Position numbers and translations under genes: made by a program. DNA of 6,707 nucleotides, taken from contig DBCM01000123.1 in NCBI GenBank assembly GCA_002293045.1, positions 1 to 6,707 of the forward strand, written 5' to 3'. The notes beneath the pieces are model-generated. The model ran no database searches, was not told the DNA's origin, and saw nothing but the letters and a program-made list of their open reading frames with translations. Shown piece after piece: positions 1 to 5,856 of the stretch (position 1 is its first letter; each line of letters begins with the position of its first letter). This DNA is from Flavobacteriales bacterium UBA958 (GTDB taxonomy: Bacteria > Bacteroidota > Bacteroidia > Flavobacteriales_D > Crocinitomicaceae).

Positions 1-861
1 GCATCGAGCACCTGCTTTGGTGATTCCCTTGCATTGTGTTTGTAACGACCCTGGTTGCGTTGGAGTGCTTGGCTTCGGAGCAGGTGAATTTATTAATGTC
101 CAGGTCCAGCACGGAATACATACCTCTTTTTCAAGCGCATTTTCCCTAGAGTCCGGGAGCTTGTTAAAGAAATCAATTCCTGTTTCTTGCTCCACTTGAT
201 CTACCGATACTGCAAAGTTCTCTAGGGGCTCTTTACTTGCCTCATTCGGCATTAAAAATCCGATTGCTTTGGCGTCATTCCCCGAATTATCCAAAATCAC
301 TTTGTAATAGTATTTCGGAATCGACACCCCATTGGAACCAATTTGGCTAAGTCCATCCGTCAATACAGGTCCTGTAACCACATAAATGCTGTCGTAGGCC
401 TTGGCCCAGGTGCGTACTTGCTCCTCTAACATTTTCCATATGCCGCGATTAAACCCAGGAACTTGCGGACTCATATTGCTGAAGTAAAACGACTCGGCCA
501 TGGCCTGTTGAGACCAACCCATATCGGCTGCTGGCGCTAAATGTCCGCGATCATAGCCTGATTTCAAATAATCTCCAACCGTAGCAGTTCCTGTAGATAC
601 CGCCGGATCAGGAATGAAATCATCGGTTCGGTCGAATGCTTTTTCTGTTTCCTTTTTAGTCAGTTCATACCCTACCCAGAACGCTTGTTCATGTTTTTCA
701 GAATATTGAAAGGCATACCCTACATGTTTAATTACCGGTATATTTCCTTTCATTAACGGAATCTCAAGTTCATTGGGATGTAACGAATCAGGAGGCAAAT
801 TAGAGGCAAGGGATTGCAGCGAAATAATTCCTGACGCAAAAAAAATCAACATTCGAACCAT
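1..861 (-). CDS. Secreted DNA/RNA non-specific endonuclease (NUC1/endonuclease G family), C-terminus cut by window edge
   Basis: Sugar-nonspecific, Mg-dependent nuclease of the Serratia nuclease/endonuclease G (beta-beta-alpha-metal) family, probably exported. The open frame starts at ATG 861-859 and runs without a stop through position 1, giving 287 codons; the true end lies outside. Residues 1-19 form a signal peptide (hydrophobic core LIFFASGIISL, likely cut near SLA-SN). The signature DRGH is at 104-107, with H107 as the expected general base. N129 (in SNMSPQ), N138 (in FNRGIW) and E146 match Serratia nuclease N110, N119 and E127, including the 8-residue spacing of the last two. After the catalytic core (about 40-250) comes a proline-rich linker (about 259-272), then a tail beginning CKGITKAGARC (277-287), which looks like the start of a small Cys motif. 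It is the last gene of a three-gene operon in view; its ATG follows the GNAT stop by one base (TAG-T-ATG), suggesting translational coupling. Family call is firm; the tail's role is unknown. Confidence 0.93.
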   Translation of the reverse strand, partial: MVRMLIFFASGIISLQSLASNLPPDSLHPNELEIPLMKGNIPVIKHVGYAFQYSEKHEQAFWVGYELTKKETEKAFDRTDDFIPDPAVSTGTATVGDYLKSGYDRGHLAPAADMGWSQQAMAESFYFSNMSPQVPGFNRGIWKMLEEQVRTWAKAYDSIYVVTGPVLTDGLSQIGSNGVSIPKYYYKVILDNSGNDAKAIGFLMPNEASKEPLENFAVSVDQVEQETGIDFFNKLPDSRENALEKEVCIPCWTWTLINSPAPKPSTPTQPGSLQTQCKGITKAGARC

Positions 862-862
862 A

Positions 863-1300
863 CTATCTAATTTTCCCTTTGTCTAACAAATGTATAAAAT
901 GAAATCCTTTAGGTGAAAATCCCTGATTATAAAAGAACTTGTGGGCTTTAAAATTGGTTGTGTAAGAATCCAACGCCATCATGTTACATCCGAGGGATTT
1001 AGCTTTTTCCTCTAAATAATTAACCATTAGCTTTCCTACCCCCTTACTTCTGATTTTTTCGGAGACAATGATGTTATCAATTTCCAGGTATTTTCCGCAC
1101 CATAATTTATTCCCGATCCATACGCCAGAAACCCCCAAACACTGTTCATTTTCCATCACTACCACCTGCGTATAATTGTGCTGAATCATAAAGGTAAGTT
1201 CATTTACATATTCTTCCCGCGTTAACGATGGGTATAATTCAGTTAGCACTTCATAGGTCGCCATCATCTCTTCGACGTTGGTTAATTCGATCACTTTCAT
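863..1300 (-). CDS. GNAT family N-acetyltransferase
   Basis: A 145-residue single-domain GNAT acetyltransferase, expected to transfer acetyl from acetyl-CoA to an amine in the cytoplasm; the substrate cannot be read from the sequence. The acetyl-CoA pyrophosphate-binding motif A is R84-S-K-G87-V-G89-K, preceded by the expected beta-strand (YLEIDNIIVS, 71-80). The motif B region is at 116-128 (NFKAHKFFYNQGF), the usual helix plus 'GF' strand seen near the end of these enzymes. Length is typical and there is no signal peptide. The ATG at 1300-1298 sits one base after the TAA of the upstream peptidase (TAA-G-ATG), and the purine run AAAAAGTAAG just before it may serve as a weak ribosome-binding site. 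The gene therefore lies in an operon between two exported hydrolases, an unexplained place for a cytoplasmic acetyltransferase. Family is confident, function open. Confidence 0.9.
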   Translation of the reverse strand: MKVIELTNVEEMMATYEVLTELYPSLTREEYVNELTFMIQHNYTQVVVMENEQCLGVSGVWIGNKLWCGKYLEIDNIIVSEKIRSKGVGKLMVNYLEEKAKSLGCNMMALDSYTTNFKAHKFFYNQGFSPKGFHFIHLLDKGKIR

Positions 1301-1301
1301 C

Positions 1302-3653
1302 TTACTTTTTAATCAAATGAGTTTGAAACAATTCATAAATTCGTCGATATTCATCATGCCAAGAATACGATTCTTTGAACCCGTGGGCTTCTACTGGATA
1401 TGCCGCTAATTCCCAGTTGGTTTTACCCAATTCTATGAGCCGTTGCTGTAATCTCACCACGTCTTGAAATTGCACATTATCATCCACCATGCCGTGAAGA
1501 ATCAGCAAGGGTTTTTTGAGTCCTTCTGCATAATAAATGGGCGAACTCTTGCGATATGCGGTGGGGTCCGTTTCAGGATAATTTAAGATATTACTGGTAT
1601 ACTCGTGGTTGTAGTGGGACCAATCGGTAACGGAGCGCAGCGCAGCACCACAGGCAAAGGCATCCGGATGTTGAAATAAACTCATTAAGGTAACAAACCC
1701 GCCATAAGAGCCCCCGTAAATTCCAACGCGATTGGTGTCAATGCTTAAGGTAGCGAGGTAGTTTTTAGCATCGATGAAATCTTGTACATCCCTTCCTCCC
1801 ATGTGGCGGTAAATTGCTGTGCGATAATCCCTTCCGTATCCTGCGCTGGCGCGATAATCAACATCTAATACGGTATACCCTTGATCAACCAGGAGGTTAT
1901 GAAACATATATTCTCGATAGTAATGACTCCACCAACTGTGTGCATTTTGCAAGTACCCGGCGCCATGTACGAACAGCACTGCTGCACCATTTTTTTTCGC
2001 ATCTGTAGGTGCATAGAGGCGTGCGTGTACATCCTTACCATCGCTCGCTTTGAAGGTGACGAAATAAGGCAATTTCCATGAATAATCGCTAAATGCCTTG
2101 GATGTTGACTTTGTAATTTTAATCGCTTGTTTGGCACCTAATTTTACATAAAGTTCCCAGGGTGTATTTGCTTTCGACGCTAAATAGACAAGATCTTGTT
2201 CATTCGGTGAAATAGCCACGTCTTTAAACCCTCCTGTTGCATTGGATATTACCGGAACCATCTTTCGATGTATTCGATGAAGCCAAACGCCTTGCAAACT
2301 CCTTGCATTGGTTGCGTTATGAACTACAAAGTAGCGTGTTCCATCCGAACTTAGGGTTACAGACTGCATTTCAAACCCTTGGCCTCCCGGATAAACACGT
2401 TCTTTTTTCTTGGTATTCAGATTCAATTCATACACTTGTGAAAACCCATTTTCTTCGGATTGAAAATAAATCACCTCATCTTGCTGAACAAAACCAAGCG
2501 TAGCATTTTCCATATTCCATTCCGAAATCCCTGGGCCTCCAATCCACGCCTCGTCATGTTGGTGCTCGAGCTCACTTACTTTGCCATCCAGTAAATTCAC
2601 CATGACAATCCAACGGTCCTTATTGTCCGCAGCACGAACATCCAACAAAGCCAGTGGTTTATTCTTAGCAAACACAGGATCATGAACAAACAAAGGCCTG
2701 TCCTTTTTGAAGTACATCCCTCCTATGGTATCCATATATGCTGGTTTTTTACGAATATCTGTCAAGGTTGAGAAATCGATTTGAACGAGTGTATCTTTTT
2801 CGATAAAATGAAGATGCATGGTTTGATTTGGTTCCTGCGCACTCACTTTTGCTCTTGCCTCGAAGGTTTTCACATACCCATTGTCTGTAATAAAGGATGG
2901 GATTATGGTTGATTTTCCCTCAACGGATTCATCTACTCGAATCAATACTACACGGTGTAAGGGATCCAAGTATCGGCCTGAAATGGAGCTAAAATCTGCG
3001 GGAAGTGCGGTCTCCTTCACTACTTCAAACCGTGACTTAGCCTGTTCTTTATCGCTTGGTTTTTGATCTCGGATGTATTGAAAGAGTTCTGTTTGTTGTT
3101 TTTGGAGCTGGGATGAATCGATCGAATGCGCTTGTTTCGGACCGGTATATCGGGTTAGTTGCGTCAATTTCTGCATTCCTGTTGCACTGAAATTAAGCAG
3201 GTAAAAGTCGCCATTCATTCGAAACGTAGCCTCTGTCACCGCATAGCGATTAATGTCAGAAATGAATTGGTCTGTTTGAAATAACAGCGTTGACTTTAGT
3301 GTTTTTCGATCGCTTAGCACGAGGCTATTTTGAATGAGCGATAATTGATTCGGAAAAACAACCTGAGTTTGATCAAACAAAACAAGGTCGTCCATTTCAA
3401 CTTCTGAAATTGTATCAAGCGCTCCTGTTTTAATGACGTATCGGAAGGGTTCGGATTTACCCTTACCGTCTTTATTCCATCGAAAATAAACCGCAGAGCC
3501 ATCTAAATTCCATTGTGGAGCCTCTGGCCAGTACCCTGTAAAGTCTTGACCTTTCATAATTTCTTTCAGGTCTAAGGTGGGTTGAGCAAAGAGGAGTCCA
3601 TTTAGAAAACAGAAGAAAACAAGCAAGCGACGCATCATCAATAATTTTTGCAT
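1302..3653 (-). CDS. Secreted S9 family (prolyl oligopeptidase-type, S9C-like) serine peptidase
   Basis: Exported serine peptidase of clan SC family S9, releasing short peptides from the N-terminus of oligopeptides; exact specificity is not readable. Numbering is from ATG 3653 (783 residues). Residues 1-23 form a signal peptide (MQKLLMMRR then LLVFFCFLNGLLFA, cut before Q24). Residues about 40-520 fit a beta-propeller, with a blade-like SEENGF motif near 399. The alpha/beta hydrolase domain is at about 530-783. The nucleophile elbow GGSYGG (647-652) gives S649, HGMVDDN (720-726) gives D724 as catalytic Asp, and EAHGF gives H757. GGSYGG is closer to acylaminoacyl-peptidase (S9C) than to DPP IV (GWSYGG), while the Asp segment resembles DPP IV. 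The frame stays open to a GTG at 3758, but that adds 35 non-signal residues and overlaps the divergent gene, so I reject it. ATG 3638 or 3635 are alternative starts that keep a shorter signal peptide. First gene of the minus operon. Confidence 0.93.
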   Translation of the reverse strand: MQKLLMMRRLLVFFCFLNGLLFAQPTLDLKEIMKGQDFTGYWPEAPQWNLDGSAVYFRWNKDGKGKSEPFRYVIKTGALDTISEVEMDDLVLFDQTQVVFPNQLSLIQNSLVLSDRKTLKSTLLFQTDQFISDINRYAVTEATFRMNGDFYLLNFSATGMQKLTQLTRYTGPKQAHSIDSSQLQKQQTELFQYIRDQKPSDKEQAKSRFEVVKETALPADFSSISGRYLDPLHRVVLIRVDESVEGKSTIIPSFITDNGYVKTFEARAKVSAQEPNQTMHLHFIEKDTLVQIDFSTLTDIRKKPAYMDTIGGMYFKKDRPLFVHDPVFAKNKPLALLDVRAADNKDRWIVMVNLLDGKVSELEHQHDEAWIGGPGISEWNMENATLGFVQQDEVIYFQSEENGFSQVYELNLNTKKKERVYPGGQGFEMQSVTLSSDGTRYFVVHNATNARSLQGVWLHRIHRKMVPVISNATGGFKDVAISPNEQDLVYLASKANTPWELYVKLGAKQAIKITKSTSKAFSDYSWKLPYFVTFKASDGKDVHARLYAPTDAKKNGAAVLFVHGAGYLQNAHSWWSHYYREYMFHNLLVDQGYTVLDVDYRASAGYGRDYRTAIYRHMGGRDVQDFIDAKNYLATLSIDTNRVGIYGGSYGGFVTLMSLFQHPDAFACGAALRSVTDWSHYNHEYTSNILNYPETDPTAYRKSSPIYYAEGLKKPLLILHGMVDDNVQFQDVVRLQQRLIELGKTNWELAAYPVEAHGFKESYSWHDEYRRIYELFQTHLIKK

Positions 3654-3686
3654 AAAAATAGCCACAAATGGCGTAATTTCGCAGGG
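3654..3686. promoter_or_regulatory. 33-bp divergent intergenic region with candidate overlapping promoters
   Basis: This gap separates the peptidase and methyltransferase starts and must carry, with flanking coding bases, both promoters. On the plus strand TAATTTCG (3674-3681) is one mismatch from the Bacteroidota -7 element TAnnTTTG, with TTTG at 3647-3650 as a possible -33 element; the 23-base spacing is slightly long. On the minus strand TATTTTTA (3660-3653) is likewise one mismatch from the consensus. If that box is real, the peptidase would start at ATG 3638 or 3635 rather than 3653. A small inverted repeat, GCCA-CAAA-TGGC (3661-3672), lies between the two boxes and could be an operator half-site pair or chance. 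No Shine-Dalgarno sequence is visible on either side. All of this is pattern matching to a loose consensus. Confidence 0.35.
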
Positions 3687-4454
3687 ATGATAGTTCGAAT
3701 CAAAAAGATCCTTTATCGAATCCTTCCAACCTCGCTGTACTTGGCCTGCATGCAGCACGGCTTCTTTATTTTATTTGACCTTGGAATCCTTAAATCGGAT
3801 GAGCGGTTTAAATTTCATTATGCCACAAAAAAACTAATCAAGGAAGGTGATGTTGTGCTCGATATCGGGGCGAATCTCGGGTATTTCTCGAAACTTTTCG
3901 CTCGAAAAAACACGAAAGGAACACTTTACTCCATTGAGCCTATACCCATGTTTTTCAATCGATTAAAGATTATACTTTCCTCGTATTCTCACGTTAAATT
4001 AATACATGCAGCCTTAGGTGCAAGTCCTGGGAACTTACACATGATCATGCCTGTTCAACAAGGCGTAATGTGCACCGGATTGCCTCATGTGATTTCTGAA
4101 GAGGAGGCGAAATTAAACCCAGATCACCTCACTGTTCCTGTGCAATCCGCCCGTGAGTTTTTAGCGAAGGTACCCCATTTAGATTACATAAAGTGTGACA
4201 TTGAAGGCTACGAATGGACGGTTTTTTCAACCCTTGGAATGGAGCTAGAGCGCCTTCGTCCACTCGTTCAAATCGAAATTTCAGAGCGCTATATAACCGA
4301 GTTTTGTGAGTTTTTTAAGGGCTTGAATTACGTGCAATGTGGCTTGTACGATGGTAAACTCATTGAGGAACAAGGAACGCAACGCGTAACTTCAGACTTC
4401 TTGTTTATTCCCTTGGAGAAGAAAGACCATATATTTGCTACCTTTAATCAATGA
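3687..4454 (+). CDS. FkbM family SAM-dependent methyltransferase
   Basis: A 255-residue Rossmann-fold methyltransferase of the FkbM type, a family that methylates hydroxyl groups on polyketides, sugars and glycans; many bacterial members sit in surface-polysaccharide loci, but nothing here names the acceptor. SAM-binding motif I is VVLDIGANLGYFS (56-68). The acidic-strand motif SIEP, expected to bind the SAM ribose, ends at P85. The family hallmark IKCDIEGYE is at 168-176, with D171 and E173 in the usual places. A short basic, hydrophobic N-terminus (MIVRIKKILYRILPTSLYLACM) may lie on the membrane but is not a clear signal peptide. I chose ATG 3687; a TTG at 3648 would add 13 polar residues and overlap the peptidase signal region. 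Its TGA overlaps the ATG of the downstream lipoprotein (ATGA at 4451-4454), so the two are probably coupled. Family firm, substrate unknown. Confidence 0.88.
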   Translation: MIVRIKKILYRILPTSLYLACMQHGFFILFDLGILKSDERFKFHYATKKLIKEGDVVLDIGANLGYFSKLFARKNTKGTLYSIEPIPMFFNRLKIILSSYSHVKLIHAALGASPGNLHMIMPVQQGVMCTGLPHVISEEEAKLNPDHLTVPVQSAREFLAKVPHLDYIKCDIEGYEWTVFSTLGMELERLRPLVQIEISERYITEFCEFFKGLNYVQCGLYDGKLIEEQGTQRVTSDFLFIPLEKKDHIFATFNQ

Positions 4455-5080
4455 AAGTAATAAACGCTTGTTTTCTTGGCATGGCTATTCTGTTGCTGTT
4501 TGGCTGTAACAAAGGGGCCGGTACGTTTATTTTGGAAGGAGTGATTACGGATGCGTCCTTTAATCAACCCTTGGCGGGAGCAACGGTAGAACTGTATGGT
4601 GTTGGCGGAGGAAATAACCAATATGCCATCGTAGCCAGTACAGTAACGGGTGAAGACGGGAAATACGCGTTCACCTTTGATAGAACCCGGACAGAGAAAT
4701 ACACACTCCTCGTTACCAAACCCCTATATTTTGAGCAAGAGCTTGAGGTTTACTATTCTCAATTGAAGTTAAAAGAAACCAACATTCGAAACGTCACTAC
4801 TACGGCACAATCGTGGGTAGAAATTAGAATATTCAACAACAATGCTACGAACAATGACCACTTGCAATTCATTCGTCAGCAAGGGAAGAGCGGATGCACA
4901 GCTTGTTGCAGCGCAGATTTCACGCATTTATATGGCGCACAAGACACCTCGATTTTTTGTCTCAACGATGGAAACACACTTTACTCCATAGAATACGCAG
5001 TGTTCGGCACCTCTAATACAGGAATCCTTGGTGTAACAACAACACCATTTGATACGACGGTACTCAATTTAACTTATTGA
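4451..5080 (+). CDS. Lipoprotein with carboxypeptidase regulatory-like domain
   Basis: A 209-residue predicted lipoprotein. The signal peptide has a clear lipobox, L16-F17-G18-C19, so the mature protein would start at lipidated C19. The next residues (NKGAGTF) lack the acidic cluster used as a surface-export signal in several Bacteroidota, so a periplasm-facing position is a reasonable guess. Residues about 26-105 resemble a carboxypeptidase regulatory-like (transthyretin/Ig-like beta-sandwich) domain: ILEGVITDASFNQPLAGATVELYG followed by TGEDGKYAFTF (67-77), a typical 'variant-protein turn' pattern. The second half (about 115-209) is beta-rich, with a CxxCC cluster at C149, C152 and C153 and another Cys at 170, which could form disulfides or bind metal. 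I recognise no family for this half. Translation starts within the FkbM stop (ATGA overlap). The 3' end overlaps the convergent dipeptidase gene by 7 bases. Function not assigned. Confidence 0.85.
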   Translation: MKVINACFLGMAILLLFGCNKGAGTFILEGVITDASFNQPLAGATVELYGVGGGNNQYAIVASTVTGEDGKYAFTFDRTRTEKYTLLVTKPLYFEQELEVYYSQLKLKETNIRNVTTTAQSWVEIRIFNNNATNNDHLQFIRQQGKSGCTACCSADFTHLYGAQDTSIFCLNDGNTLYSIEYAVFGTSNTGILGVTTTPFDTTVLNLTY

Positions 5081-5856
5081 TTAATCGACTCCTCGGTTTC
5101 AATGACCTGAAATCGTTCCAGTGCTTCCTTCTTGGAATAGGCGTTGAAATGCCACCATTCCGTTGGAATTCCACTAAACCCGGCATAGCGCATTACGCTC
5201 CGGAGTAAGGTTCTATTCTCGAGTTGATCTTTAGTTAAGCTCCCATCTGCTAAATACCTCGCTTCATGCATCGGATAAGCAATCAAACGCATATCATCGA
5301 ATCCTGCGCCCATATCTAATGGAATCCCTTTGGCATCACAGAGGGTTAAATCTACCGCACATCCGAGGTTATGCATACTTTTGCCTCCTGGAGAGCTCAC
5401 AAATTTGACGCGTTCTTTCACCGGAATAGAATCCAAGGCATTCCACATGTACCGTTGTACCGATAAGGGTCGAGCGGCATCATAAACCAACAGATGTAGG
5501 CCGGGTTTTAGGAATGTGAGACGATCTTGGGCTTTATCCAACATCAAGGCAACGGGTTTTTGAAGATACGCTTCCTTCCACTTGTGGTAGAGCACTTCGT
5601 GCATAAAATTGTCAGAACTTGCATAAGCTAGGCTCACAAAGATCGCTGGGTTTGTTTGATTAATTGAAACCAAGTCAAGGCTCTTTTTTATCGTCGGTAC
5701 GCCAATACAATCTCCGCCATTGGTAGGAGGGTTATTGACAGGAGGCGAATTCTTAGTATCTGAAATATCTGTAGGAGTAGTACAACGAACAATGAGCACC
5801 ATGAGTGCAAGAATGCACCAGGTTTTATCCAAGAATGGCGATGGTTTCTTTCTCAA
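5074..5856 (-). CDS. Exported VanX/DdpX-like D-Ala-D-Ala dipeptidase (peptidase M15D), TTG start
   Basis: Zinc dipeptidase expected to hydrolyse D-Ala-D-Ala. Numbering is from TTG 5856 (260 residues). The zinc signature SMHNLGCAVD (160-169) supplies H162 and D169; EWWHFN (233-238) supplies catalytic E233 and zinc ligand H236; DAARP (126-130) supplies R129, matching VanX R71. The 7- and 3-residue spacings match VanX H116/D123 and E181/H184. Unlike cytoplasmic VanX, it has an N-terminal hydrophobic segment (14-23) ending in LIVRC25, then a Thr/Pro/Asn-rich tether (26-49), as in lipoproteins; Arg just before the Cys is not a standard lipobox. An in-frame TAA lies just upstream, so the only starts that keep the signal are TTG 5856 or TTG 5832 (252 residues, 8-bp overlap with dapA). 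ATG 5802 would remove it. The gene follows dapA and overlaps it. Its natural role is more likely wall recycling than vancomycin resistance: no vanH, vanA or vanS/R genes are in view. Confidence 0.88.
   Translation of the reverse strand: MRKKPSPFLDKTWCILALMVLIVRCTTPTDISDTKNSPPVNNPPTNGGDCIGVPTIKKSLDLVSINQTNPAIFVSLAYASSDNFMHEVLYHKWKEAYLQKPVALMLDKAQDRLTFLKPGLHLLVYDAARPLSVQRYMWNALDSIPVKERVKFVSSPGGKSMHNLGCAVDLTLCDAKGIPLDMGAGFDDMRLIAYPMHEARYLADGSLTKDQLENRTLLRSVMRYAGFSGIPTEWWHFNAYSKKEALERFQVIETEESINQ
5094..5115 (+). terminator. Possible weak plus-strand terminator hairpin inside the convergent gene
   Basis: Thirteen bases after the lipoprotein stop, CGGTTTCA (5094-5101) can pair with TGAAATCG (5108-5115) around a 6-base loop. 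This is an 8-pair stem that includes one G-U wobble (5096 with 5113). In the opposite-strand RNA the same position becomes an A-C mismatch, so the structure favours the plus transcript. The following bases are T/C-rich but lack a true U-run, so it may be only a weak stop or 3'-end stabiliser, or chance inside the dipeptidase coding sequence. Confidence 0.25.

Noticed and set aside
17..199. Short plus-strand open frame of 60 residues at the left edge
   Set aside because: It is antisense to the nuclease coding frame, which is open with recognisable motifs to the edge; the frame has no features of its own.
1..861. Toxin/immunity or colicin-like nuclease system
   Set aside because: The nuclease has a plain signal peptide and no toxin-delivery domain, and neither neighbour looks like an immunity protein.
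1814..2503. Open frames on both strands inside the peptidase gene (1814-2008, 1865-2137, 1881-2081, 2237-2503)
   Set aside because: They are out-of-frame or antisense shadows of a clearly conserved S9 catalytic domain and show no domain or start signal of their own.
3648..3686. TTG 3648 as the methyltransferase start
   Set aside because: The extra 13 residues are polar and unlike the family; ATG 3687 leads directly into a normal N-terminus and avoids overlap with the peptidase.
3654..3758. Extension of the peptidase frame upstream to GTG 3758
   Set aside because: It adds 35 residues ahead of an obvious signal peptide and overlaps the better-supported methyltransferase start.
5079..5086. Palindrome GATTAATC at the convergent gene ends
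   Set aside because: An 8-bp AT-rich perfect palindrome is expected by chance and has no loop, so it is not a terminator.
5074..5856. Vancomycin-resistance vanX
   Set aside because: The catalytic motifs fit the wider M15D family, but the protein is exported and no vanH, vanA or regulatory genes accompany it.
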